Source: Candidatus Heimdallarchaeota archaeon
GTDB taxonomy: Archaea > Asgardarchaeota > Heimdallarchaeia > Heimdallarchaeales > Kariarchaeaceae
Length of the DNA: 9,676 nucleotides
Assembly (NCBI GenBank): GCA_029882335.1
Contig: JAOUKW010000140.1
Span: 1 to 9,676 of the forward strand
Direction: 5' to 3'
Shown in pieces: positions 1 through 7,685 of the stretch (its first letter is position 1; each line of letters opens with the position of its first letter). Position numbers and translations under genes: made by a program. The notes under the pieces were generated by a model. That model searched no databases. It was not told the DNA's origin and saw only the letters and a list, made by a program, of their open reading frames with translations.

Positions 1-3000
1 AGGTACCCTCAAGTACCGTTACTTCATCAGCGGGAACTGAATGAAATATAGGGTAAATGTTATCAATTACAGTTATTATTACAGTATCATTTGTGAAGTT
101 ATTTGATTTATCACTCACAATTATTGTAAAGTTATATTCACCAAATATCAAACCATCAATACTTATAGATAAATTGTCATTAGTCCAAAATCCATCATTA
201 TAATAATCTCCATTTAGCAGCACAGTAAAATTATTTGGATATAAATCATAAAATTCCCAAGTAATAAAATTGTCAGTAGTATCTTCAAAATAACTAGTAT
301 CTAAGGGATTGACTACTATATCAGGGTTAGTTTCATCAATTACAGTTACTATGAGAAAATATGAAATTGAGTTTTCAGATCCATCAAATAAGTGAATAGT
401 AAAAACATACCAACCCTTTGCTAAATTATCAATATTATGAGTGAAAACTACATTTGACACCCAATTATTTTGAGCAACAAGTGATCCGTTTCTATAAAGT
501 TCATATCTACCTTCATATTTATCAAATGCACTCCAAGATAGTAAATGACCCTCCGTTCCTTCTGTGTAAGTAATTGAAGTAGCCTGAGTAATAAAATTTG
601 GATTAATAGAATCTATGACAGTTAACCATATCGTATGGATCTTCATATTCCCAGTTGTATCAAAAAGAATGATTGTATAATTATAAATACCTTTATTTCT
701 TATCCCTATAGGATACGTTAGATCCACATTATTTGGCCAAGATGGATTAGTTAAAATTAATTCACCATTTCGATATATTTGATAGTATGCTCCATTCAAA
801 TCAAATCCCTGAAATACCAAATTTTCATTTTCTTGCAACTCTGTTATAGTAAAATTAGAAGGAGAAACGAGAAAAACAGGAATAATTGTGTCCTGAACAG
901 TAATCCAAACCGTAATAACTCTAAAATTGTTTGAAGTATCGAATAGAACTATTGTATAGTTATAGACCCCTATTGCTAAATTATCTACATTTAAAGAATG
1001 ATTAAAATTGTTAGTCCATGTATATTGACCCAAATAATCACCATTTTTATACAATCTGTAAAAATCAGCATTTGCATCACTACCATTCCATTGAATAATA
1101 TTGGAGGTAGAACCCGATTCATAGACATGATCAGATGTTTGATAATTAATATTGGGTAGGGTTGTGTCATAAACCCATACGATAAACCAATGTGTCCTTA
1201 CATTCATTGAATCATCGTATATAAACAAGGTAAAATTGTAATAACCAATGGAAAATCCAGAAATTGTTATGGTAACATTTTGATTTTGATTCCATGATCC
1301 ACTTGTATATGTTGTTAAAATCTCACCTGTCACATTATATTTTAATACATATGTATTATTATAATTATCAAATGCTTGAAAGATAATATCTGTTGATGTA
1401 AACTCTTCATAAGATGTATTAGTAGGAGAAATTATTAATGTTGGTGGAGTTATCTCCCTAATAATAACCACTACAGTGTCTGATACAAAATTACCAGATG
1501 TGTCATTTAGGGTAATAACATATATATGGGTGCCTAGAGATAATCCCGTCAAATTAACTTGTAAAGACGATAAACCAACATATGACATAGATACATTATT
1601 TATACCATTTCTGGATACGATTAACCAATCTGGGTGATTTTCCTCAAAAGCCCATGAAAAACTTGTAGTACCAAGTTGTCCTTCTGTATTTACTATATCA
1701 TTTGGAGTACCATATGGGAAAGTAGGGTTGGTTATATCAATAATGTTAACAAAAACGGTATCATTAGACCAATTCCCACTAGTATCATTAACATAAATTG
1801 TAAAATTGAATAAGCCAAGACTTAATCCTGCGTTTGTAGTATAAGAAATATTGAGGTTATTTGACCAACTTCCACTTTGCACAAGAGTAATATTATCTCT
1901 ATAAATTTCATAAAAACTTGAATGAAGATCTATAAATTGCCAAGTTAGAATTGTAGTTAATCCTTCACTTAAATTGATAAAACTAGTTGGAGATATGGTG
2001 TTAATAGGACCATCTACATCATATACAATCACATTATGTAACATGGATGCTTTATTACCAGATGTATCATAAAAAGTGATGTTATATACATGTAAACCTG
2101 CCATCAATCCATCGATATTTAGTGATAATAAACTACCAGAAGTCCAAGTAGTAGAAGGTACTATGATTGACCCATTCCTTCGGATGATATAGTAATCACT
2201 ATGAAGATCAGTGGCCGACCAATTAAGATAATATCCTGTTGTATTCTCGTTATAATTATTTAATGTTGGAGTAGTTATGATTATAGGATTAGTTATATCC
2301 TGTGATGTAACGAGAATTGAATGAGTTATAAAGTTATTCAGAGTATCATTTACGAAAATTGAAAAATTATAAACACCAATAGAAAGATCACTCACATGAA
2401 AGGTCATCCTAGATGAATTAGACCAAGTGGTAGAATTTCTGATTACACCATCCTCATATATAATAAACGTATCAGGTGCTCGATCAGTTGCATTCCATAT
2501 TAAAGTAAATCCACCAGATCCCTCATCATAGGTAAATGATACAGGTTGTTCACTAAATACTGGTACATCAGAAACAGTCACCCAAACTATATCTGTTACA
2601 ATATTTGAACTAGTATCATTAATGTAAAGTGTAAAATTATAGGTACCGTAGAATAATCCATCTATATTTCTTGTAATAGGAACTGCATTACTCCAAGTCC
2701 CTGACTGTACAATCACATCATCCTGATATATCTTATATTTATCAGCATCTGTATCAGATATTGTCCAACTTAGTTGGTTTCCTGTATCTCCATATATGTA
2801 AAAAATATCAGTAGGAGCATCATTAATAATTGGAAAGTTGGAAACTGTTACATTAACCATATCTATTTCAAAATTACCTGAATCATCATACACAATAATT
2901 GTATAATTATGTGTAGCAACACCTAATCCATCCACATTGATAGAAATTGTACCTGTTGAAGTCCATGTATTTGAATAAATAATATCACCATTTCTCTTAA

Positions 3001-4490
3001 TGACATAAAAATCAGGATGAAGATCAGTTGCAATCCAAGTGATTGTATTTCCAGTGCTTGAAGATGCATAGTAAAAATCAGCAGGTATTGATGTAAAAAT
3101 AGGTTTAATATTATCAATGACATTAACAATAACAATATCAACAGCGTAATTATTATTCACATCATAAATCCAAATTTTGTATTCATAATAACCTCTCTGT
3201 AGATTATCTACGTTTATTTGAAATACAGTGTTATTGATCCAGCCACCAGATATTAATAATGAATTATTACGATAAATTGCATAATTCCTTGGGTGATTAT
3301 CACTACCTTTCCAGCTCAGTGAATTTAATGTTGAACCTTCAATATATACTAAATCAGAAGGAATTTCTAAAAATATAGGTGCAGAGGTATCTGTTACCGT
3401 TACCCATTTAGTATCATTTACTTTATTACCAGAAGTATCTAAAAGTTCAATAAAATACTCATACACACCTAATGTCAATCCATTCACGTTAACAGTTATT
3501 ATACTTCCATTCACCCAACCTCCAGTCAAAATTGTACTTCCATTTCTCTTAACTAGGTATAACGATGGATAATGATCGTAAACACTCCAAGTTAATTCAT
3601 AGTTTGTAATAGTACCTTCCTCATATACTATATTTGATGGAGTGGTTATTATAGGACTAAATGGGTCAGATACAGTGACAAGTACTGTATCACTATTCGA
3701 TCTACCTACTTTATCATAAGTGATAATTTGATACAAATACGTACTAGGGGCTAATGAATCTACATTGATAGTAATATTTTTATTACTCTGCCAATAACTA
3801 CTTGCGATTTGAGTTCCATTCCGTGTAATAATATAATTATCAGGATTGTTATCAGTAAAAGACCAGGTAATTTTGTTATTTGAAGTACCAACATTGTAAT
3901 TTATATCTTCAGGAGTAAATATTTTTACTGGATTTATATCATCGTTTACAGTTATATTTACAGTATCAGTTACAAAATTACCTTCTAAATCATAGAAAAT
4001 TATTTGATAAATATAATATCCTGCAACTAGATTATTTAAGTTATATGTGATTGAATTTCCACTAGACCATGTTCCCAATTGAATAATGCTTGAATTCCGT
4101 AAAATTCGATAATTTCCGGGGTACTCGTCCGTTGCAGTCCATTGAATTACGTTTCCTGTATTGGATTCATTTATAATTTGATCAGAAGGATTTGAGCTCA
4201 TTTGTGGGTTAGTATCATCATGAACAGTTACAATTACACTATCATGTAATTCGTACCATAGAGAATCCCAAAAAACAATTTCATATGCATAACGACCTAC
4301 TGGTAAGTTATCTAAATTTGTACTAACAGATGACCCAGGATTCCACGTCCCACGTAGTACAAGATTTGTTCCATCTCTCCATAAATCATAACCATTGGAT
4401 GGTTCATTATTTGTATCAGCATTCCAAACTAATGTATTACCAGTACTAGAATCATTTATATCAACGACACTATTTGGTCTTGAAATCCAA
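1..4490 (-). repeat. Tandem array of ~276-nt coding repeats (16 complete units plus the start of a 17th)
   Basis: The closing strand of each unit (DTV-x-ITV-x-D type) recurs near plus-strand positions 90, 360, 630, 910, 1185, 1475, 1755, 2035, 2315, 2590, 2850, 3130, 3405, 3680, 3960 and 4230, a spacing of about 276 nt or 92 residues. The period is very regular but the DNA is well diverged between units, so the array is old and held by protein structure rather than produced by recent DNA duplication. Each unit keeps a Trp in its first strand, an RN/RDG turn, a G-x-W turn and a Tyr-rich strand before the closing motif. The array continues beyond the left edge. Confidence 0.85.
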
Positions 4491-4891
4491 GTAAATTGAT
4501 TTAAAGAAATAGAGCTTGATGTGGTATTTTTATCCAAGTCGTAATTATCATCTTTGGGCAATGATGTAGATTTATTTGAAAAATTTGTTTCAATAGGAGA
4601 AGTATTCTTTGATGATATATCTTCAGAACTTGGTCTAGAAACAGTAATAACCTTATCATCAGAATATATTATTTGATCAACCTCTGAATTTGAAATAGTA
4701 ATATCTGGGGAGATGATTAAGGTATCAGGGTTAGATAATGTATTATTTGTATTAAGTACACCGACAAATCCTTGAAGTAATAAATTTAATATTAAGAAGT
4801 TGAGAAGTATGATCTTATTTAGATATAACATTCGGTATTTTCGGTTAATAAAATATAATCTAGAAAAGATAAAACTAACGCTCTCAACCAT
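1..4891 (-). CDS. Giant secreted or surface repeat protein with Ig-like/FN3-like repeats, C-terminus outside the window
   Basis: The minus-strand frame is open from an ATG at 4891 to the left edge; I read it codon by codon and found no stop in about 1630 codons. Residues 1-20 carry several Arg/Lys, residues 22-45 are a hydrophobic helix (LYLNKIILLNFLILNLLL), consistent with a signal peptide or membrane anchor, and residues ~48-130 form an S/T/N/D-rich linker. From ~133 onward the protein is a tandem array of ~92-residue units. The shared pattern is W-x-A-x-D, then Y-x-[IL]-x-RN, G-x-W-x-x-G, a strand ending in Y-x-Y-x-I, then D-x-x-GN, and a closing DTV-x-[IV]-TV-x-D. Such all-beta units are typical of Ig/FN3-like surface proteins, and I recall very similar ones in Asgard archaea. 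N-x-S/T sequons are frequent, so glycosylation is likely. A second ATG at 4831 would put the hydrophobic segment right at the N-terminus and could be the true start. An adhesion or cell-envelope role is inference; no catalytic domain or C-terminal anchor is visible. Confidence 0.85.
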   Translation of the reverse strand, partial: MVESVSFIFSRLYFINRKYRMLYLNKIILLNFLILNLLLQGFVGVLNTNNTLSNPDTLIISPDITISNSEVDQIIYSDDKVITVSRPSSEDISSKNTSPIETNFSNKSTSLPKDDNYDLDKNTTSSSISLNQFTWISRPNSVVDINDSSTGNTLVWNADTNNEPSNGYDLWRDGTNLVLRGTWNPGSSVSTNLDNLPVGRYAYEIVFWDSLWYELHDSVIVTVHDDTNPQMSSNPSDQIINESNTGNVIQWTATDEYPGNYRILRNSSIIQLGTWSSGNSITYNLNNLVAGYYIYQIIFYDLEGNFVTDTVNITVNDDINPVKIFTPEDINYNVGTSNNKITWSFTDNNPDNYIITRNGTQIASSYWQSNKNITINVDSLAPSTYLYQIITYDKVGRSNSDTVLVTVSDPFSPIITTPSNIVYEEGTITNYELTWSVYDHYPSLYLVKRNGSTILTGGWVNGSIITVNVNGLTLGVYEYFIELLDTSGNKVNDTKWVTVTDTSAPIFLEIPSDLVYIEGSTLNSLSWKGSDNHPRNYAIYRNNSLLISGGWINNTVFQINVDNLQRGYYEYKIWIYDVNNNYAVDIVIVNVIDNIKPIFTSIPADFYYASSSTGNTITWIATDLHPDFYVIKRNGDIIYSNTWTSTGTISINVDGLGVATHNYTIIVYDDSGNFEIDMVNVTVSNFPIINDAPTDIFYIYGDTGNQLSWTISDTDADKYKIYQDDVIVQSGTWSNAVPITRNIDGLFYGTYNFTLYINDTSSNIVTDIVWVTVSDVPVFSEQPVSFTYDEGSGGFTLIWNATDRAPDTFIIYEDGVIRNSTTWSNSSRMTFHVSDLSIGVYNFSIFVNDTLNNFITHSILVTSQDITNPIIITTPTLNNYNENTTGYYLNWSATDLHSDYYIIRRNGSIIVPSTTWTSGSLLSLNIDGLMAGLHVYNITFYDTSGNKASMLHNVIVYDVDGPINTISPTSFINLSEGLTTILTWQFIDLHSSFYEIYRDNITLVQSGSWSNNLNISYTTNAGLSLGLFNFTIYVNDTSGNWSNDTVFVNIIDITNPTFPYGTPNDIVNTEGQLGTTSFSWAFEENHPDWLIVSRNGINNVSMSYVGLSSLQVNLTGLSLGTHIYVITLNDTSGNFVSDTVVVIIREITPPTLIISPTNTSYEEFTSTDIIFQAFDNYNNTYVLKYNVTGEILTTYTSGSWNQNQNVTITISGFSIGYYNFTLFIYDDSMNVRTHWFIVWVYDTTLPNINYQTSDHVYESGSTSNIIQWNGSDANADFYRLYKNGDYLGQYTWTNNFNHSLNVDNLAIGVYNYTIVLFDTSNNFRVITVWITVQDTIIPVFLVSPSNFTITELQENENLVFQGFDLNGAYYQIYRNGELILTNPSWPNNVDLTYPIGIRNKGIYNYTIILFDTTGNMKIHTIWLTVIDSINPNFITQATSITYTEGTEGHLLSWSAFDKYEGRYELYRNGSLVAQNNWVSNVVFTHNIDNLAKGWYVFTIHLFDGSENSISYFLIVTVIDETNPDIVVNPLDTSYFEDTTDNFITWEFYDLYPNNFTVLLNGDYYNDGFWTNDNLSISIDGLIFGEYNFTIIVSDKSNNFTNDTVIITVIDNIYPIFHSVPADEVTVLEGT

Positions 4892-4918
4892 TTTCGTTAC
4901 GTCTACGAGTGACTTATC

Positions 4919-4927
4919 ATTTATAAA
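4919..4927 (-). promoter_or_regulatory. TATA box for the giant repeat protein
   Basis: Read on the minus strand this is TTTATAAAT, about 28-36 bases upstream of the ATG at 4891, which would give an almost leaderless transcript. A second candidate, TATAAAATATAT, lies at 4945-4956 and would give a leader of about 35 bases. No Shine-Dalgarno sequence precedes the ATG, which fits leaderless initiation. Which box is used cannot be decided from sequence. Confidence 0.5.
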
Positions 4928-4991
4928 ACTAATTATGATTTGTAATATATTTTATACTTAAACAAAGAATACCTGCAAAAATATAGTTGAA

Positions 4992-5000
4992 TTTTATAAA
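4992..5000 (+). promoter_or_regulatory. TATA box for the CPEC-motif protein gene
   Basis: TTTTATAAA on the plus strand. With the usual archaeal spacing, transcription would start near 5020-5025, leaving a 50-70 base leader. It sits back to back with the minus-strand promoter at 4919-4956, so 4892-5049 is a compact divergent promoter region. Confidence 0.5.
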
Positions 5001-5049
5001 TGCCAAAATTATAACCATTATCAAGTAGTAAGCAATATTGTAGGAGAGA

Positions 5050-5082
5050 ATGTTTTTATTGATTAAATTATTAAGTGTGTAA
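5050..5082 (+). other. Possible 10-codon leader ORF preceding and overlapping the next gene
   Basis: An ATG at 5050 follows a purine-rich AGGAGAG (5042-5048), the best Shine-Dalgarno-like sequence in this intergenic region although set rather close. It encodes MFLLIKLLSV and stops with TAA at 5080-5082, overlapping the alternative GTG start (5075) of the next gene in another frame. It may be a translated leader peptide that couples to the downstream gene, or the true N-terminus of that gene separated by a one-base indel, or chance. The last cannot be excluded at this length. Confidence 0.25.
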
Positions 5083-5092
5083 TAGTAGTTTT

Positions 5093-5824
5093 ATGAATGG
5101 AAAATTAGTATGTCCGGAATGTCGAAAATTATCTCTGCTTTCATTTCCAGAAAATAATTCAAATTATGAATTAAAAATATTTCCCTCTACGGATAATCAG
5201 GACATATTAAGTAGTGGTATTGGTACAATGATTCATGAATATCATAATGGACATACACTAATTATAGAAATACCTAGGAATCAAATATCGGATGATTATT
5301 TCATAAATGATCAAATTCCACCAAATTTACAATTATATATAGAATCTTTATCCAAGAAAATATTGAAATTTATTGATGAGGATATTGAAAGACGAATATT
5401 CATAATTTCAGAAGATAAGGGATGGGATAGGTTCATTAAATTGCTTTATTCGTATGTGTTAATTAATGATGTAGCCAATCAAATGATCTCAACTCTTAAA
5501 ATTACTTCAGAAGAATTCAGGATTGCATTTCATAATTTATCAGTAGAAAAAATATCTGAATATCGGGAAAATATTTTGATTGACTCCAATGTCTTAGTTG
5601 TTGATGGAAAATGCATAACAGTCAACAAGGAATTAGTTTCAAATTTACAAAAAAGCAGTACTTTAGTAATTCTAGTTGATTCTAGTAATAGTGATATTGT
5701 GAAGGATTTGCCAATAAAACAAATTAACCCTATTCTAAAAGAGAAAGATATGAATTTTTTAATTGTAGAGGCAAACTCATTGGAAAGAATAGCAATATTA
5801 TTGCTTCAGATATTGGATGTATAG
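5093..5824 (+). CDS. Unrecognised protein with an N-terminal CPEC zinc-knuckle-like motif
   Basis: I do not recognise this family. Starting from the ATG at 5093 it has 243 residues; an in-frame GTG at 5075 directly after a stop would add six (MCNSSF). Neither start has a Shine-Dalgarno sequence, and I prefer the ATG. VCPEC near residue 7 is one half of a zinc knuckle, but no second Cys pair follows; the only other cysteines are one in the optional extension and one late in the chain. The rest is soluble and mixed alpha/beta with no membrane helix. The C-terminal third alternates strands and helices, with TLVILVDSS and MNFLIVEA as likely core strands and a final amphipathic helix (LERIAILLLQILDV), reminiscent of a Rossmann-like or GTPase-like half domain, but no nucleotide-binding motif is present. 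It is transcribed divergently from the giant repeat protein and convergently with the acetyltransferase, so it is probably monocistronic. Confidence 0.75.
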   Translation: MNGKLVCPECRKLSLLSFPENNSNYELKIFPSTDNQDILSSGIGTMIHEYHNGHTLIIEIPRNQISDDYFINDQIPPNLQLYIESLSKKILKFIDEDIERRIFIISEDKGWDRFIKLLYSYVLINDVANQMISTLKITSEEFRIAFHNLSVEKISEYRENILIDSNVLVVDGKCITVNKELVSNLQKSSTLVILVDSSNSDIVKDLPIKQINPILKEKDMNFLIVEANSLERIAILLLQILDV

Positions 5825-5831
5825 CATTTAA

Positions 5832-6659
5832 TCATTTACTAATTTTAGTGGCTTTGAAAAACACAAATTTGTTATAATCCTCGAAACCTAAATTGCGATA
5901 AAGATTAATTGCAATGGTGTTATTTTCATTTACAAATAAGGTCGGTATTCGTCTGGATCTATGTATTCCAAGTACAACAGAGATTGTTATAGCCTTACCT
6001 ATTTTTTTCCCCCGGTATTCAGGTTTTACATATAGATTCCCAATTTGTACTGTAAATGGAGTTTCAAAATGAGTTCCAACTGCTGCTACAAATTCATTGT
6101 CATCAGTTTCTGCAACTACAAATAGTTCTGAATCTAATTGAACAGGATTCCAAAAACCTTCATATTTGTCTTCTTTTACTAATTCAGAGTAAAATTGATC
6201 TATCTTTTTTAGATCTTCTTTTGTTATTGCCCTTATTTTTGGTAAAGTATTTACATCTAAATCTTCAATTTCATTATTTGTAAATTTCATCGCAATATCA
6301 GTAAATAGATGTTCCCAAGAATATTCAGACCAATCTTGCCATGGATAACTATTATTGGATTCTATTGGGAATGGAACATAAAATTCTTCAATATTCAAGT
6401 TCTTTACTTCTTCTTTAATGATTGACCAATAATTTATCATTAATGGGGGAAACATAATTATTGGATATCTAAAGCCATGAAAAATAGTCCACCCACCAAC
6501 TATTTTATCATTTTCTATGATTTTATATACATCTGAAAGTTTATTCATTGGTGCATGGATATCTCCTAAGATGAGACAATTATCATCGATATGTTCTAAA
6601 AGTATGGCAATAATTTCTGCTTCGTCTTGATTACTGGATACAAGTTCTGTAATTATCAT
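5832..6659 (-). CDS. GNAT-family N-acetyltransferase with a degenerate N-terminal half
   Basis: The protein has 275 residues from the ATG at 6659; a GTG two codons upstream (6665) is an alternative start. The C-terminal half (from ~145) is a recognisable GNAT acetyl-CoA-dependent acyltransferase domain. Motif A is a strand (IGNLYVKPEY) followed by the pyrophosphate loop RGKKIGKAI, matching the family's [RQ]-x-x-G-x-[GA] signature. Motif B is FVNENN..A..LY...GF, the usual acceptor/CoA-side strand and helix with the closing LGF. The N-terminal half (~1-135) has GNAT-like spacing (KIVGGWTIF, then a Pro-rich stretch and FYVPFP) without a CoA loop, so it may be a decayed tandem GNAT copy or a substrate domain. 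The substrate is unknown. The gene lies 72 bases downstream of the GTPase on the same strand and has its own TATA-like box at 6711-6722, so it may be read alone or with the GTPase. The out-of-frame ATG at 6667 opens a three-codon ORF whose TGA overlaps the ATG used here, probably by chance. Confidence 0.85.
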   Translation of the reverse strand: MIITELVSSNQDEAEIIAILLEHIDDNCLILGDIHAPMNKLSDVYKIIENDKIVGGWTIFHGFRYPIIMFPPLMINYWSIIKEEVKNLNIEEFYVPFPIESNNSYPWQDWSEYSWEHLFTDIAMKFTNNEIEDLDVNTLPKIRAITKEDLKKIDQFYSELVKEDKYEGFWNPVQLDSELFVVAETDDNEFVAAVGTHFETPFTVQIGNLYVKPEYRGKKIGKAITISVVLGIHRSRRIPTLFVNENNTIAINLYRNLGFEDYNKFVFFKATKISK

Positions 6660-6710
6660 AAGCACATGAATTCTTTTTGTTTATTCAATATAGCTATAAC
6701 ACACGGTATT

Positions 6711-6722
6711 AAAATATATAAT
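6711..6722 (-). promoter_or_regulatory. TATA-like box for the acetyltransferase
   Basis: On the minus strand this reads ATTATATATTTT and lies just after the GTPase stop codon, about 52-63 bases before the ATG at 6659. It would start transcription near 6688 and give a leader of about 30 bases. Such AT-rich words are common in this genome, so the call is moderate. Confidence 0.4.
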
Positions 6723-6731
6723 GTATCGTTA

Positions 6732-7442
6732 TTATGATTTCAATAAAATTTCTTGTAATTTTAATGGTAAACCTGGGATATCACTTAAAAAATTACGTAT
6801 ATGGATTAAAAAGGATTCCATATCATGATTTGTCGTTTCACAAATTGTTATTTTTGGATCAGTTAACCATCTTTCAACTGATTCTTTTCCTACATATATT
6901 CCTTTAGATTCTAGATCTTTTTTATTAACAAATACCATCACAGGGATTTTTTTGTTTTGTCTTATTTGTTCTTCTTTTACCATTTCAAGGTATTGGGCAA
7001 TACGCTCTACAGATTGGATATTAGATCCATCTGAAAAAATAAACGCTCCATCTATCCCTTTCATAGACATCTCAGGTATGAAGCTAAATCTTTCTTGACC
7101 AGCAGTATCTATAATTAATACTGGAAATACACAATCAATATCATCTTCATCAAATGGAATTTCATTCTTTTTTAAGGGATAATAATTGAAATTATTGGTT
7201 TTTGTTAGAGTAAAAATAACAGGTTTAACATTAAAACTAATTGTAGTAGTGGAATTATCAAACATTCCTTCTTCTACTGGAGAAAATGTATTATCTGTAT
7301 CCACTTCTAACTTAATTCTTCTAGGTACTTCTGCATCTGCAAAATTATCCTTAGAAAGCCCGATTAAATTTTTTAGAAAGGTAGTTTTACCAGAACCTGT
7401 TGTTCCAAGAAGAATTACCTTCTTCATTTTGGATTGACTCAT
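6732..7442 (-). CDS. Ras/Rab/Arf-like small GTPase with two insertions
   Basis: This 236-residue P-loop GTPase shows all five G motifs: G1 GTTGSGKT (13-20), a G2 threonine in STTTISF (64-70), G3 DTAGQERF (112-119) with the catalytic-type Gln at 116, G4 NKKD (173-176) and G5 ETTN (202-205). It should bind and hydrolyse GTP as a switch. The DTAGQERF sequence is identical to that of Rab-type GTPases, consistent with the expanded small-GTPase sets of Asgard archaea. Compared with Ras (~170-residue domain), about 25 extra residues lie between G1 and G2, and a similar number between G2 and G3, the latter acidic (EIPFDEDDID, 94-103). There is no C-terminal cysteine, so prenylation is not expected, and no membrane helix. 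The ATG at 7442 follows a strong TATA box by about 27 bases; a second ATG at codon 6 is possible. The acetyltransferase follows on the same strand. The effector or process served is unknown. Confidence 0.9.
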   Translation of the reverse strand: MSQSKMKKVILLGTTGSGKTTFLKNLIGLSKDNFADAEVPRRIKLEVDTDNTFSPVEEGMFDNSTTTISFNVKPVIFTLTKTNNFNYYPLKKNEIPFDEDDIDCVFPVLIIDTAGQERFSFIPEMSMKGIDGAFIFSDGSNIQSVERIAQYLEMVKEEQIRQNKKIPVMVFVNKKDLESKGIYVGKESVERWLTDPKITICETTNHDMESFLIHIRNFLSDIPGLPLKLQEILLKS

Positions 7443-7468
7443 TTAATAAGTTCTCAAATATCTAAACG

Positions 7469-7479
7469 TATATATACCT
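7469..7479 (-). promoter_or_regulatory. TATA box of the GTPase gene (near-leaderless)
   Basis: GGTATATATAC on the minus strand, with purines upstream resembling a BRE. Usual spacing puts the transcription start near 7448, only about six bases before the ATG at 7442, so the mRNA should be leaderless or nearly so. No Shine-Dalgarno sequence is present, in agreement. Confidence 0.65.
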
Positions 7480-7545
7480 TTACTATTTTATTCTATTATT
7501 TACTTAAAATGAAATAATTTTTTTAGAAATCTACAAACGAAAAAT

Positions 7546-7562
7546 TGATTTGCTTCAAATCA
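7546..7562. repeat. Perfect 7-bp inverted repeat with a 3-base loop
   Basis: TGATTTG-CTT-CAAATCA, symmetric on both strands. It lies between the GTPase promoter and the tRNA 3' end. It could be an RNA hairpin in the 3' trailer of the tRNA transcript or a protein-binding palindrome; nothing in the sequence decides. Confidence 0.5.
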
Positions 7563-7592
7563 GATTAGATCATGACTCTTGCAATAATTTTT

Positions 7593-7609
7593 ATCAATAT
7601 ATTATTGAT
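7593..7609. repeat. Perfect 7-bp inverted repeat ATCAATA/TATTGAT
   Basis: ATCAATA-TAT-TATTGAT. A separate perfect 12-base palindrome, TTGAATATTCAA, follows at 7621-7632. The region is very AT-rich, so short palindromes carry limited weight individually. Confidence 0.4.
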
Positions 7610-7660
7610 TTATGAATATATTGAATATTCAACCTATATGAATAATTAATAAATTAAAGT

Positions 7661-7671
7661 GAATAAAAATA
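7661..7671 (-). terminator. T-rich terminator after the tRNA
   Basis: On the minus strand the tRNA discriminator base is followed at once by TATTTTTATTC, an oligo-T run of the type that ends archaeal transcripts. No stem is needed for this kind of termination. Confidence 0.4.
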
Positions 7672-7685
7672 TGGGCAGACTGGGA

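Noticed and set aside
2923..3141. 72-codon open frame inside the giant gene
   Set aside because: It lies in a different frame of the same strand within the long repeat-coding frame, and its Leu/Ile/Met-rich composition is that of a shadow.
1..4490. Regular ~276-base repetition considered as a CRISPR array or satellite DNA
   Set aside because: The repeat is in protein sequence within one open frame; DNA units are diverged and there are no short identical repeats with unique spacers.
6056..6283. 75-codon plus-strand frame opposite the acetyltransferase
   Set aside because: Antisense to a clear GNAT domain, Leu/Gln-rich shadow with no promoter.
7186..7437. 83-codon plus-strand frame opposite the GTPase
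   Set aside because: Antisense to the P-loop and switch regions of a well-supported GTPase.
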